Assembly: GCA_028248455.1 (NCBI GenBank)
Contig: JAOKHV010000001.1
Coordinates: 1 to 64,000, forward strand
Direction of reading: 5' to 3'
Source: Ascidiaceihabitans sp.
Lineage (GTDB): Bacteria; Pseudomonadota; Alphaproteobacteria; Rhodobacterales; Rhodobacteraceae
DNA length: 64,000 nucleotides
In this document: positions 37,335 to 46,985 of the stretch, piece by piece
Layout: every line of letters starts with the position of its first letter
How positions within the stretch are numbered: position 1 is the first letter of the stretch
Position numbers and translations under genes: made by a program
Notes under the pieces: model-generated
The model's input: the letters and a program-made list of their open reading frames with translations, nothing else
What the model was told of the DNA's origin: nothing
The model's database searches: none

Positions 37335-38614
37335 TGAGCGCTGTTGCTGAAACGATGAATGTCACTGACGAGCGTTTGGCGGGTTTGACCCTGCCAGCGG
37401 GCGGATGGTCTGACGCGGCGCGCAAGGATGCGTTGTCACGTGTTCAGATGATGGGGTTGCCAAGCCGTCGTGATGAATATTGGAAATACACACGTCCAGA
37501 TACTTTGACCCAAGCGGTTGCTGTGCCTGCGGCCCTGTTTCACAATGACGAAGCTGCACTGTTTGACGATATTGAACGCCTCAAAATCGTATTTATAGAC
37601 GGTGTATTTGATGCGGATGCCTCTGATGACCTGTCCCTTGAGGGTGTAAGCATCGAACGTCTCGCAACTGCGGATGCCGATATCCACTGGGCCCGCGATG
37701 TTTACGGTGTGCTAGAAACCAACGGTCAAAAGCCTGTTGAGCGTCCTTTGGCCGCTTTGAACACTGCCTTTGCAACGGATGGTGTTTTGATCCACGTGAC
37801 GGGTGCAGCAAGCAAGCCGATCAACATGATCTACCTTCACAACTCAGAAACATCTGATGTGATGTTACACAACGTGATCAAGTTGGACGCAGGCGCTAGC
37901 CTAACTGTTCTTGAAACAGGACCCGCTGCTGCACGTATTAATATGGTGACCGAAGTTGAAGTTGCTGACACCGCAGCTTTCCACCACATTCGTGCTCAAG
38001 GGCGCGATCATGAACGCCGCGCGGCGACGCATATTTTTGCACGTTTGGGCACTGAATCAGTGTTCAAATCCTTTACGCTTACTGCAAACGGCGTAATGAC
38101 GCGCAACGAATGTGTGCTTGAGCTGACAGGTAACGATGCAAAAGCAACCGTCGGTGGCGCATGTATAGGCGACGGTGATTTTCACCACGACGACACAGTG
38201 TTCATCACCCATGACGCAGAAAACTGCGAAAGCCGTCAGGTGTTCAAAAAGGTTCTGCGCAACGGTGCGACAGGCGTTTTCCAAGGCAAAATCTTGGTCA
38301 AAGCCGGTGCACAGAAGACAGATGGCTATCAGATCAGCCAATCATTGCTTTTGGATGGTGACAGCCAGTTCTTGGCCAAGCCTGAGCTTGAAATCTACGC
38401 CGATGACGTGATCTGTTCACACGGATCTACCTCTGGTGCGATTGATGAAACCGCATTGTTCTATCTACAATCTCGCGGGATCAGCAAACCAGTGGCGACT
38501 GACTTGTTGACCTTGTCGTTCTTGGCTGAAGCCGTGGACGAGATCGAAGATGAAACACTGCGCGAGCAAATCAACGAACGCATGGCGTCTTGGTTGGAAC
38601 GGCGTCGCGGCTGA
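37334..38614 (+). CDS. sufD: Fe-S assembly protein SufD
   Basis: 426 residues, a SufB paralogue. N-terminal helical part (LPSRRDEYWKYTRPDTL), beta-helix core, and the conserved end around KTDGYQISQSLLLDGDSQFLAKPELEIYADDVICSHGSTSGAIDETALFYLQSRGI, which includes the Cys and His used with SufB. Overlaps sufC by one base and the next gene by one base. Confidence 0.96.
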   Translation: MSAVAETMNVTDERLAGLTLPAGGWSDAARKDALSRVQMMGLPSRRDEYWKYTRPDTLTQAVAVPAALFHNDEAALFDDIERLKIVFIDGVFDADASDDLSLEGVSIERLATADADIHWARDVYGVLETNGQKPVERPLAALNTAFATDGVLIHVTGAASKPINMIYLHNSETSDVMLHNVIKLDAGASLTVLETGPAAARINMVTEVEVADTAAFHHIRAQGRDHERRAATHIFARLGTESVFKSFTLTANGVMTRNECVLELTGNDAKATVGGACIGDGDFHHDDTVFITHDAENCESRQVFKKVLRNGATGVFQGKILVKAGAQKTDGYQISQSLLLDGDSQFLAKPELEIYADDVICSHGSTSGAIDETALFYLQSRGISKPVATDLLTLSFLAEAVDEIEDETLREQINERMASWLERRRG

Positions 38615-39102
38615 TGTCTGTTACTGCAGATATTCGGGCCAGTTATCGTGGACCGGGTCGCGTGGTTGCGCGGCTTTTGGGGCAGGGACGGCGTGAAGGT
38701 TTCGCGCTGAACATCCTGCTGTTCGCATGCATCATGATGTTCATCGCGCAAGCACCATATCAAGCACGCGAAGCTCATTTCGATCCAGACGTTCCTTTGA
38801 TGGCGCGGATGTATTGGAGCGCTTTTTTGTGGATCTTCTTGGTTCCGTTGCTGCTGTATGGCTTTGCGGCCTTCATGTACGGCCTCGCACTTTTGGCAGG
38901 ACGCAACATCACAGGGTATGGCGTGCGCCTTAGCTTGTTTTGGGCTCTACTTGCCAGCAGCCCGATGTTTTTGCTGTTGGGGTTAATTGCAGCCTTCATC
39001 GGTCCAGGTGCTGGTTTGCAATTGGTCGGCATTCTATGGCTCGCCAACATCTTATGGTTTTGGATCGCTGGGATGCGCGCAGCAGAAAGCGTCGAACTAT
39101 GA
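38614..39102 (+). CDS. Yip1-like integral membrane protein (first of two)
   Basis: 162 residues from MSVTADIRASYRGPGRVVARLLGQGRREGFALNILLFACIMMFIAQ. About four hydrophobic helices and an amphipathic N-terminus, matching short Yip1-domain proteins. The ORF track starts 8 codons early; the ATG at 38614 overlaps the sufD stop (TGATG). It sits inside the suf operon as in other Rhodobacteraceae; its role in Fe-S assembly is unknown. Confidence 0.8.
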   Translation: MSVTADIRASYRGPGRVVARLLGQGRREGFALNILLFACIMMFIAQAPYQAREAHFDPDVPLMARMYWSAFLWIFLVPLLLYGFAAFMYGLALLAGRNITGYGVRLSLFWALLASSPMFLLLGLIAAFIGPGAGLQLVGILWLANILWFWIAGMRAAESVEL

Positions 39103-39719
39103 AACTGGACGTCCAATCACTTAGCATGCTTGTTGCTTTGACCCTTCGTGATCCCGCCAATGCGGCAAGATTGGTTATCAACTCAGGTTATCGCCGTGGT
39201 GTTTTATGGACGTTGCTGTTACTTGTCAGCATCGCAAATGCAGCCCTTGTATGGTTGTCCAATGCGTTAACTGGACCAACCCCAGAACAATTGGCGCAAA
39301 TGCCAATCCAAATTCCGCAGATCATCTTTAGCCCACTATTTGCGTTTGTGTTTCTGGCGGGTGCCTTGGTGATCACGGTCCATGTTTTGCATTGGATCGG
39401 CGCTGCTATCGGTGGGAAGGGCAGCTTGGATGACATGTTGTCCGTCTTGGTGTGGCTACAAGCCATGCGTGTCTTAGCCCAAGTTGTCTTGTTGGTTTTA
39501 CTAATCGTTGCGCCAGCGATTGCCGGCTTGTTTGGCTTGGGTGTTGCTTTGATTAGCCTTTGGATACTGGTGAACTTTGTAAATGAGGGCGCGGGCCTTG
39601 GCTCAGTTTTCAAAACCGTTGGCGTTCTGCTGTCCGCAACCGTGGGCATGATAATGGGCCTTAGCTTTATCCTGACCGTTACTGGTCTTGCCTCAATGGG
39701 AATTTCTCCGAATGTATGA
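39099..39719 (+). CDS. Yip1-like integral membrane protein (second of two)
   Basis: 206 residues from MKLDVQSLSMLVALTLRDPANAARLVI, with about five hydrophobic helices and the amphipathic DPANAARLVI start typical of the Yip1 family. It overlaps the gene before it (ATGA) and its end overlaps the sufS start by 8 bases, so it is tightly coupled in the operon. The ORF track's start at 38940 is wrong. Function unknown. Confidence 0.82.
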   Translation: MKLDVQSLSMLVALTLRDPANAARLVINSGYRRGVLWTLLLLVSIANAALVWLSNALTGPTPEQLAQMPIQIPQIIFSPLFAFVFLAGALVITVHVLHWIGAAIGGKGSLDDMLSVLVWLQAMRVLAQVVLLVLLIVAPAIAGLFGLGVALISLWILVNFVNEGAGLGSVFKTVGVLLSATVGMIMGLSFILTVTGLASMGISPNV

Positions 39720-40932
39720 TGTTATAAAAGTACGTGCTGACTTCCCGATCCTTTCACGAGAAGTGAATGGTAAGCCACTGGTATACCTAGATAATGGCGC
39801 TTCAGCGCAAAAGCCGCAGGTCGTGATTGATACGATCACACGCGCTTATGCAGAAGAGTATGCAAATGTGCATCGTGGCCTTCATTTCTTGTCGAACCTT
39901 GCAACAGACAATTATGAGGCTGTGCGCGGAAAAATCGCCAAATTCATGAACGCGGGTTCAGAAAACGAAATCGTTTTCAACTCAGGCACCACCGAGGGTA
40001 TCAATATGGTTGCCTATGGTTGGGCTATGCCGAACCTAAAATCTGGTGATGAAATCATCCTAAGTGTCATGGAGCACCACGCCAATATCGTGCCTTGGCA
40101 CTTTCTGCGTGAACGCCAAGGTGTCGTGATCAAATGGGTGGATGTGGATGCAACTGGCGCCTTGGACCCTCAGGCCGTTCTTGATGCAATCACACCAAAA
40201 ACAAAACTTATTGCAATTACACATATGTCCAACGTTCTGGGCACTAAAGTCGATGTAAAAACCATTTGCGCGGGCGCACGTGCAAAAGGCGTGCGCGTCT
40301 TGGTGGATGGGTCACAAGCGGCGGTACACATGCCAGTAGATGTTCAAGATATCGATGCAGATTTTTATGTTGTAACGGGTCACAAATTATACGGTCCATC
40401 AGGTTCTGGCGCGATCCACATCAAACCAGAACGGATGGCTGAGATGCAGCCATTCATCGGCGGTGGTGATATGATCCGCGAGGTGTCTAAATCAGGTGTG
40501 ATCTATAATGACGCCCCGATGAAGTTCGAAGCAGGCACACCGGGGATCGTTCAAATGATTGGTCTGGGCACGGCCGTCGATTACATGATGGACACTGGAA
40601 TGGACGCAATTGCGGTTCATGAGAATAGCCTACGTGATTACGCCGTTGCAAAACTTGAAGGTTTGAATTGGATCCAAGTCCAAGGAACAACCGCTGACAA
40701 AGGAGCCATCTTTAGCTTCACAATGGATGGTGCTGCACATGCACATGACATCTCGACTATCCTTGATAAAAAAGGCGTTGCAGTGCGGGCAGGGCAGCAT
40801 TGTACTGGTCCATTGATGGAACACCTTGGTCTCACTGCCACATGCCGTGCGTCTTTTGCGATGTATAACACAACTGATGAAGTTGATGTTTGGATCGATG
40901 CGTTGGAACTTGCACACGATCTTTTCGCTTAA
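39712..40932 (+). CDS. sufS: Cysteine desulfurase SufS
   Basis: 406 residues from [38 protein letters not shown]-Lys is in [16 protein letters not shown]; the active-site Cys lies in [15 protein letters not shown], the type II (SufS/CsdA) loop. It normally works with SufE or SufU, neither of which is next to it. The operon ends here; the DUF59 SufT and the A-type carrier often found after sufS in relatives are absent, and tRNA-Arg follows. Confidence 0.96.
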   Translation: MYDVIKVRADFPILSREVNGKPLVYLDNGASAQKPQVVIDTITRAYAEEYANVHRGLHFLSNLATDNYEAVRGKIAKFMNAGSENEIVFNSGTTEGINMVAYGWAMPNLKSGDEIILSVMEHHANIVPWHFLRERQGVVIKWVDVDATGALDPQAVLDAITPKTKLIAITHMSNVLGTKVDVKTICAGARAKGVRVLVDGSQAAVHMPVDVQDIDADFYVVTGHKLYGPSGSGAIHIKPERMAEMQPFIGGGDMIREVSKSGVIYNDAPMKFEAGTPGIVQMIGLGTAVDYMMDTGMDAIAVHENSLRDYAVAKLEGLNWIQVQGTTADKGAIFSFTMDGAAHAHDISTILDKKGVAVRAGQHCTGPLMEHLGLTATCRASFAMYNTTDEVDVWIDALELAHDLFA

Positions 40933-40999
40933 GGTGCAAACTCTTCGCGTCATTTAGCAATTGCAGCGCAACAGCTGCAAAGCTATACCGCGAATGTAT

Positions 41000-41076
41000 G
41001 GTCCCATAGCTCAGCTGGATAGAGTACTCGCCTCCGAAGCGAGGGGTCGCTGGTTCAAATCCAGCTGGGACCACCA
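41000..41076 (+). tRNA. tRNA-Arg (anticodon CCG)
   Basis: 77 nt with a full cloverleaf. Acceptor GGTCCCA pairs with TGGGACC before A-CCA, the D-loop is AGCTCAGCTGGATAGAG, the anticodon arm CTCGC-CTCCGAA-GCGAG gives CCG, and the T-arm is CTGG-TTCAAAT-CCAG. CCA is encoded. It reads CGG codons. Confidence 0.97.
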
Positions 41077-41096
41077 TTTTTTAGATTCTTAACAAA

Positions 41097-41124
41097 ACGA
41101 AAGCGCCCCAAAAGGCGCTTTCGT
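41097..41124. terminator. Bidirectional terminator after tRNA-Arg
   Basis: An 11-bp perfect stem (ACGAAAGCGCC / GGCGCTTTCGT) with a 6-base loop. TTGTATCTT follows on the plus strand and TTTTGTT on the minus strand. It sits between the convergent tRNA and peptidase genes and can serve both. Confidence 0.85.
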
Positions 41125-41153
41125 TTGTATCTTCATGATAGCTGTTTGAAAAC

Positions 41154-41726
41154 TCAGCTGCCCCATGTGCGGACAACACCGCAGTCCATATGGACAAAGT
41201 TGGAACTGGAATAACGTCCAACACCACCACCACGACAAGCTGCTGCTGCACGGGCCATTTGGCCAACAGAGCGGGTCGATAGACGCAAATCAGCGGCCTT
41301 GCCTTCCATGTGTAAAGAATTCTTAGCAACGCCTTTTAAGCGTGAACGCAGCATAGCATTGGTTTTAGGGCTGCGGTATCCAGACAACAACGTATATGGT
41401 TCGTTGGCATCCATCAGATTGTGGGCGGCAGCCATAACATCGATTGTGCGTAAATTTATAGATTTCACACTACCAGTACGCCAGTCACGCATGAAATAAT
41501 CCACCTCTTTTAAAGCGTCTTTGATGTACTCGCCTTCAATCCAATAGATCATATCGATACGCTCACCGGTTCGACCCGAAAACATACGAATACGACGAAT
41601 ATCGCCAGCACCACGTAAAATACCTGTTGCATTTGAGAAAGTGGGGGCGGCTGTTACGGTTGTCGCGGCAAATGCCCCCAACAGCACGCGGCGGGTCAAA
41701 GAACCCGAATTGCCATTAATCGTCAT
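41154..41726 (-). CDS. DUF882 / YcbK-like M15 peptidase, Tat-exported
   Basis: 190 residues from MTINGNSGSLTRRVLLGAFAATTVTAAP, a twin-arginine (TRRVLL) signal. The catalytic domain shows TLLSGYRSPKTNAML, the zinc motif NSLHMEGKAADLRL and the last ligand in NFVHMDCG, as in YcbK/DUF882 murein peptidases. The role is likely peptidoglycan trimming in the periplasm. The ORF track's GTG start at 41768 would put 14 extra residues before the signal. It is divergent from the L,D-transpeptidase gene. Confidence 0.88.
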   Translation of the reverse strand: MTINGNSGSLTRRVLLGAFAATTVTAAPTFSNATGILRGAGDIRRIRMFSGRTGERIDMIYWIEGEYIKDALKEVDYFMRDWRTGSVKSINLRTIDVMAAAHNLMDANEPYTLLSGYRSPKTNAMLRSRLKGVAKNSLHMEGKAADLRLSTRSVGQMARAAAACRGGGVGRYSSSNFVHMDCGVVRTWGS

Positions 41727-42048
41727 AGTATAACGTGTCCCTGTTTCCCGCGGTGCAAGCACGGGCAATTAATCTTGTCCCCAGATTCACCATCCTTATT
41801 GCATAAGCCGAATCGTTAACCAAGCAATGAATTTCCAGCACCAAAACTTTCGATTATTTTAGGCGATTTTATGCGCAGCTTATAGAGAATGTGGCCGAAT
41901 TACCGAAACAACGGCGGCAACATGCAACACTTCGTCCATCTGAACATAATCTTAAGGGTGTGGCGTGAATGTGAATGGACAACTCTTTGTGCATCCAACA
42001 AAGTGCCAGAAATTCGTACGAGTGCATTTTTCTAGAGGGGCGGATACG

Positions 42049-43653
42049 TTGCAACGCATATTCAAGATGACATCTGTTCTGGTTTTGACGCTAATAGTTC
42101 TGGGGCTTTTCATTGCTCCGAAACCTGCTGACGCACAAGCCAAAGCATTCGAACAAGCTGTGGCCGAAGCTGCAGCGCTCGATAAAGACATCGCAGCATT
42201 CTATCAGGCCTTTAGTTACAAGAGCGTTTGGACAGGCCGCTCTGGTCGCGAACGCTCTCGCCGTAAGGCGTTGATCAAAGCGTTGGCAAACGCTTCATCT
42301 CACGGTTTGCCAGCTGGGCGTTACGATACCGAAGGGCTTCAAGCGAAGATGAAAGCCGCGCGTGGCCCAGGAGAGCGTGGTGCTGTTGAGGTCGAAATCA
42401 GCCGTGTCTTTTTGCAATATGCGCGTGATCTTCAAACTGGTGTCTTGATCCCCAGCCGTGTGAACAGCGCAATTGTACGTAAAGTGCCTTACCGAGATCG
42501 CACATCTTACCTTGTCAATTTAGTCAAATCTTCACCCTCGGAATTTTTTGAATCCTTGGCTCCCAAGACCATTGAATACGACGCATTGTTAAAAGAAAAG
42601 CTACGTCTTGAACGTCTACTTGGTAAAGGTGGATGGGGTATTACTGTTCCTGCTAAGTCATTGAAACCTGGTCAATCTGGCGGATCTGTCGTGGCACTTC
42701 GCAATCGATTGAGGCTGATGGGCTTTATGAATCGTAGTTCAACACAGACCTATGATGACACCATAAAATCAGCAGTTCAAAAGTTTCAAGCTGCTCATGG
42801 CCTGTCTACAGATGGCATTGCTGGCCAAGCCACTATGCCAGAGCTAAACAAAAGTTTAAGTACTCGGCTCCAATCCGTAATCGTTGCGATGGAACGTGAG
42901 CGTTGGTTTAACAGAGAACGTGGCGAGCGGCACATTTTGGTAAACATTCCAGACTTTACAGCCAAGATCGTCGATAATCAGAAAGTTACGTTTGAAACGC
43001 GTTCCGTTGTTGGTTCAATTGAAACAGATCGTTCAACAGTCGAGTTCTCCGATTTAATGGAATATATGGTCATTAATCCAAGCTGGTACGTCCCATCTTC
43101 CATTGCGACACTAGAGTATCTGCCTAAGTTACAAATTGATAACAGCTCCATGCCTCAAATTGAAATAACAAACAAGGAAGGCTTGGTAGTAGACAGTGCT
43201 AACGTGAATTTTTCCTTATTTGATGTAGAAAATTTTCCATTTACTATGCGACAACCTCCGTCCAATGAGAATGCTTTAGGATTAGTAAAATTTATTTTCC
43301 CTAATCCTTACAACATCTATTTACATGACACGCCTGCAAAAAACCTATTTTCGCGTGAAGTTCGCGCGTTCAGCCACGGTTGTGTTCGTTTGGCGGACCC
43401 TTTTGATTTTGCCTATGCATTGTTGGCAAAAGACATTCGGAACCCGAAAGAATTTTTCCAAGAGCAGTTGGCAACGGGGGAAGAGCAGCAGGTATACCTA
43501 GAATCCCCCGTTCCCGTACACATTATTTACCGAACCGCGTTTATCAATGCCAAAGGCCACATACAGTATCGCCGAGATGTTTATGGCCGTGATGCACAAG
43601 TTTGGAAGGCTTTGGCCAAGGCAGGGGTGGCATTGCGCGCCGTACAAGGTTAA
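42049..43653 (+). CDS. L,D-transpeptidase (YcbB/LdtD-like)
   Basis: 534 residues from a TTG start (MQRIFKMTSVLVLTLIVLGLFIAPKPADAQA, signal peptide). AGAGGGGCGG lies 6 bases before this TTG and decides it over the ATG six codons in or the ORF-track start. An N-terminal helical domain, a peptidoglycan-binding domain (GGSVVALRNRLRLMG...VQKFQAAHGLSTDGIAGQAT), then the YkuD domain with its catalytic RAFSHGCVRLADP. It makes 3-3 cross-links in murein. Together with the divergent M15 peptidase it forms a cell-wall pair. Confidence 0.9.
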   Translation: MQRIFKMTSVLVLTLIVLGLFIAPKPADAQAKAFEQAVAEAAALDKDIAAFYQAFSYKSVWTGRSGRERSRRKALIKALANASSHGLPAGRYDTEGLQAKMKAARGPGERGAVEVEISRVFLQYARDLQTGVLIPSRVNSAIVRKVPYRDRTSYLVNLVKSSPSEFFESLAPKTIEYDALLKEKLRLERLLGKGGWGITVPAKSLKPGQSGGSVVALRNRLRLMGFMNRSSTQTYDDTIKSAVQKFQAAHGLSTDGIAGQATMPELNKSLSTRLQSVIVAMERERWFNRERGERHILVNIPDFTAKIVDNQKVTFETRSVVGSIETDRSTVEFSDLMEYMVINPSWYVPSSIATLEYLPKLQIDNSSMPQIEITNKEGLVVDSANVNFSLFDVENFPFTMRQPPSNENALGLVKFIFPNPYNIYLHDTPAKNLFSREVRAFSHGCVRLADPFDFAYALLAKDIRNPKEFFQEQLATGEEQQVYLESPVPVHIIYRTAFINAKGHIQYRRDVYGRDAQVWKALAKAGVALRAVQG

Positions 43654-43686
43654 TTCAGGTCTTGTAATTTACGGGACGCTGATCAC

Positions 43687-44775
43687 ATGAGTCATTCCAT
43701 TAAAGACATCGCAGCGGCACTCGGGGCACAAGCCTTCGGCGCCGTTGACCGTTTGATCACATCGGTTCAGGAACCAGCACGCGCAGGACCTGACGATCTG
43801 GCTCTGGCTATGGATGTAAAATACGCCGAAAGCCTATCAAGTGGGAAAGCCCGCGCTGCAATGGTCTGGGAAGGCGCTGATTGGGAGGCGATGGGACTTG
43901 ATGCTGCGATCATTCCAAAACGTGCCCGTTTCGCAATGGCACCCCTGACGGCCTTAATGGATCAGGGTCAGGGCTTTGGTGCAGGCATTCACCCAAGTGC
44001 GGTTATCGATCCATCTGCTGAACTGGCTGATGACGTTTCTGTTGGACCGCTGGCTGTGATTGGCCCACGCGCCAAGATTGGCGCAGGCAGTGTTATTGGG
44101 CCGCAGTGTTATATCGGTATGGACGTAACGATAGGTAAAGATGCCTATTTGCGCGAACAGGTCAGCATCGGCGCACGCGTCCGGATCGGCGAGCGTTTCA
44201 TCGCGCAGCCGGGTGCTAAGATCGGTGGTGATGGTTTCAGTTTCACCTCTGCCGAAAAGTCTGGCATCGAAGCGGTTCGTGAAAGCCTTGGTGATCAACA
44301 AGAGACTGAGGCACAATTATGGACCCGCATCCATTCGCTAGGCTCTGTTGTGATTGGTAATGACGTTGAAATCGGAGCAATTACAACCGTGGACAGCGGA
44401 ACCATCCGTGACACAGTCATTGGCGATGGGTGCAAGTTCGACAACATGGCCCAGATTGGCCACAACGTGCGTATCGGTCGTGATTGTATGATTTGCGGTC
44501 ACGTGGCCGTTGCCGGTTCAACCGTTGTGGGAAACAACGTGGTCCTCGGAGGCATGACTGGGGTAACCGACAATATCTTTATTGGTGATCGCGTGATCAC
44601 TGGCGGCGCAACCAAAATCCTAAGCAACGTGCCTGCGGGCCGTGTGATGTTGGGCTATCCAGCCACACAAATGGACAAACAATTGGAGATTTACAAACTA
44701 ATTCGTCGTTTGCCACGCTTGTTCCGTGATGTGACAGCGCTTAAAAACCAAACGTCTGATGACAGCAAAGACTAA
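43687..44775 (+). CDS. lpxD: UDP-3-O-acylglucosamine N-acyltransferase LpxD
   Basis: 362 residues. An N-terminal uridine-binding domain (ALAMDVKYAESLSSGKARAAMVW), then a long left-handed beta-helix of hexapeptide repeats (VSVGPLAVIGPRAKIGAGSVIGPQCYIG) with the catalytic His in IGHNVRIGRDCMICGHV. It adds the N-linked hydroxy-acyl chain in lipid A synthesis. An acyl carrier protein gene follows after 11 bp. Confidence 0.93.
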   Translation: MSHSIKDIAAALGAQAFGAVDRLITSVQEPARAGPDDLALAMDVKYAESLSSGKARAAMVWEGADWEAMGLDAAIIPKRARFAMAPLTALMDQGQGFGAGIHPSAVIDPSAELADDVSVGPLAVIGPRAKIGAGSVIGPQCYIGMDVTIGKDAYLREQVSIGARVRIGERFIAQPGAKIGGDGFSFTSAEKSGIEAVRESLGDQQETEAQLWTRIHSLGSVVIGNDVEIGAITTVDSGTIRDTVIGDGCKFDNMAQIGHNVRIGRDCMICGHVAVAGSTVVGNNVVLGGMTGVTDNIFIGDRVITGGATKILSNVPAGRVMLGYPATQMDKQLEIYKLIRRLPRLFRDVTALKNQTSDDSKD

Positions 44776-44786
44776 AAGGTAAAATC

Positions 44787-45047
44787 ATGAGTGTGACTGA
44801 TAAGATAATCGAGATTATTGCAGAACAAGCAGTTCTTGAAACCTCCGATGTGACGATGGAAAGCACGCTTGAGGATCTAGGGATTGATAGCCTTGGTCTG
44901 GTAGAAAGCATTTTCGCCATTGAGGAAGAGTTTGATATCACAGTCCCTTTCAATGCGAATGAACCGACCAACAGTGATTTTGACATTTCAAGCGTCTCAA
45001 AGATCATTGAGGACGTAGAACGTCTATTGAAAGAGCAGGCAGGTTAA
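44787..45047 (+). CDS. Acyl carrier protein
   Basis: 86 residues, with the phosphopantetheine site Ser in LEDLGIDSLGLVESIF and the acidic helix II of ACPs. It is longer at the C-terminus than housekeeping AcpP and sits between lpxD and a ketosynthase, so it is more likely a specialised ACP for lipid A or envelope acyl chains than the general fatty-acid ACP. That role is inference from context. Confidence 0.9.
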   Translation: MSVTDKIIEIIAEQAVLETSDVTMESTLEDLGIDSLGLVESIFAIEEEFDITVPFNANEPTNSDFDISSVSKIIEDVERLLKEQAG

Positions 45048-45051
45048 CCTG

Positions 45052-46260
45052 ATGAAACGCGTTGTCATCACGGGTGCTGGGACCATCAACGCTTTGGGTC
45101 ACAATGTTGCCGATACGATGACAGCTATGGCAGAGGGTCGCTGTGGCATTGGTCCGTTGGCATTTCGTGATGTCGAACGCCTGTCAATCCAAATAGGCGG
45201 ACAGGTGCGTGGGTTTGAGGCCGAAGGGCGTTACAACCGCCAACAGATGTCGCTGTATGACCGTTTCACGCAGTTCACGCTTGCCGCTGCTGCTGAGGCA
45301 ATCGCCCAATCAGGTATTTCCTTCAGCGGTGAATTAGCCTCTAAATCGGGCGTTGTTCTCGGGACCGCCGGTGGTGGCGTAAGCACATGGGACGACAACT
45401 ATCGTTCGGTTTATGAGGACGGCAAAAACCGTGTTCACCCCTTTGTTGTGCCCAAACTGATGAACAACGCAGCGGCCAGCCACGTCAGCATGGAATACAA
45501 CCTTAAGGGTCCGTCCTTTACCGTTTCCACCGCCTGTGCCTCATCCAACCATGCAATGGCGCAAGCCTTTCAAATGGTACGCACTGGGATGGCCCCTGCA
45601 ATGGTTACGGGTGGATCTGAATCCATGTTATGCTTTGGTGGTGTGAAAGCGTGGGAAGGTTTGCGCGTCATGTCCAAGGACGCCTGCCGTCCGTTTTCTG
45701 CCAATCGAAATGGTATGGTACAGGGTGAAGGCGCAGGCCTCTTTGTGTTTGAAGAATACGAACACGCACGCGCACGCGGCGCTGACATCTTATGTGAAGT
45801 TGCAGGTTTCGCTATGTCGTCAGATGCCACAGACATCGTCATGCCGTCCAAAAACGGGGCCGCGCGGGCAATTGCGGGTGCGCTAAATGATGCAAGGCTC
45901 AATCCAGAAAACATCGGCTATATCAACGCTCACGGAACTGGAACAGCTGCCAATGACAAAACAGAATGTGCCGCGGTAGCCGATGTGTTTGGACCGCATG
46001 CGGATAAGTTGATGATATCGTCAACCAAATCCATGCACGGTCACTTGATTGGTGGTACGGGCGCTGTAGAGTTGTTGGCTTGCATCATGGCACTTCGTGA
46101 TGGCGTGATCGCACCTACCATAGGCTATGAAGAAGCTGACCCTGAATGTGCCCTTGATGTGGTGCCTAATGAGGCACGCAATGCTAGGGTTGATGTGGTT
46201 CTTTCCAACGCGTTTGCCTTTGGGGGAATGAACGCTGTCTTAGCGCTTCGCAAAGTCTAG
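45052..46260 (+). CDS. Beta-ketoacyl-ACP synthase (FabF/KAS II type)
   Basis: 402 residues of a thiolase-fold ketosynthase with the Cys-His-His triad: TVSTACASSNHAM, NAHGTGTAANDKTE and STKSMHGHLIGGTGAVE. Slightly shorter than FabF (413). It starts 4 bp after the ACP gene. The lpxD-acp-ketosynthase order suggests it extends the chain carried by the neighbouring ACP. A terminator follows. Confidence 0.93.
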   Translation: MKRVVITGAGTINALGHNVADTMTAMAEGRCGIGPLAFRDVERLSIQIGGQVRGFEAEGRYNRQQMSLYDRFTQFTLAAAAEAIAQSGISFSGELASKSGVVLGTAGGGVSTWDDNYRSVYEDGKNRVHPFVVPKLMNNAAASHVSMEYNLKGPSFTVSTACASSNHAMAQAFQMVRTGMAPAMVTGGSESMLCFGGVKAWEGLRVMSKDACRPFSANRNGMVQGEGAGLFVFEEYEHARARGADILCEVAGFAMSSDATDIVMPSKNGAARAIAGALNDARLNPENIGYINAHGTGTAANDKTECAAVADVFGPHADKLMISSTKSMHGHLIGGTGAVELLACIMALRDGVIAPTIGYEEADPECALDVVPNEARNARVDVVLSNAFAFGGMNAVLALRKV

Positions 46261-46270
46261 AAGCGCAAAA

Positions 46271-46294
46271 GGCCGCCTGTAAAAACAGACGGCC
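46271..46294 (+). terminator. Terminator after the ketosynthase gene
   Basis: A 10-position stem with one mismatch (GGCCGCCTGT / ACAGACGGCC), loop AAAA, followed by CTTCGTTT. It ends the lpxD-acp-ketosynthase unit and faces the convergent ialB-like gene. Confidence 0.75.
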
Positions 46295-46316
46295 CTTCGT
46301 TTAAGTTATGTTTGGA

Positions 46317-46985
46317 TTACGGCTCGACGATAGATGCGTTGTCATAGGCAGCTGTGAAACCAGTCAACGACAAGACAAGCTCAACCTTTTGATCTGGTGC
46401 TAATGCCGGAACGATTGTGACCGTCGCAGCATTGCCGCGTTTGAAGCTTGCTATATCCTCGGATGTAAATCCAACCCGTGCATAGCAACCAACTTGGCTA
46501 CAGAACGAATATGGGTATCTGCGTGCTTTGCCACCATCCACTGAAAGCGTGATCTGTTGTGTTAGCGAAGTTTCAAGCGGCACGACGATTGTTGCGCCTG
46601 CTTTCGCGCGACCACCATCTTTTAAACGAAAGATTGAGACCTCAGCGACGGGTGACCCTTCGCCGTCGTCCATCAGTTGATACATCTGACAAGGGTCTTC
46701 TGTGCCTTCTTCGCCTTTGACGCAGCGCATTTGCCAATCGCCAACTGCTTCCTTGACGTAAAGCTGTCCAACCACTGGTTCTGGTTGCGCTTCTTCACCA
46801 AGGCTTAAGTCTGTTTTGTTTTCTTCAGTTGCTGCAGCTACGCCACCATCAGATTGTGTTTCAACAGCTTCGGCTTCTACGGCTGTTTCAGTTTCTGCCT
46901 GTGCTGTTCCTTGGGCAAAGGTCGCACCAGTGGTCCCAAAAACTAGTGCTGTGCTTAAAAATACTGCATTGCGAAAATTGGTCAT
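46317..46985 (-). CDS. Invasion-associated locus B (IalB) family protein
   Basis: 222 residues from MTNFRNAVFLSTALVFGTTGATFAQ, a signal peptide. After an acidic low-complexity linker (AQAETETAVEAEAVETQSDGG) comes the IalB domain: VGDWQMRCV, DPCQMYQLM, and the paired cysteines of YSFCSQVGCYARVGF. These are periplasmic proteins of alphaproteobacteria with unclear function. An ATG six codons upstream (47003) is the alternative start. Confidence 0.88.
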   Translation of the reverse strand: MTNFRNAVFLSTALVFGTTGATFAQGTAQAETETAVEAEAVETQSDGGVAAATEENKTDLSLGEEAQPEPVVGQLYVKEAVGDWQMRCVKGEEGTEDPCQMYQLMDDGEGSPVAEVSIFRLKDGGRAKAGATIVVPLETSLTQQITLSVDGGKARRYPYSFCSQVGCYARVGFTSEDIASFKRGNAATVTIVPALAPDQKVELVLSLTGFTAAYDNASIVEP

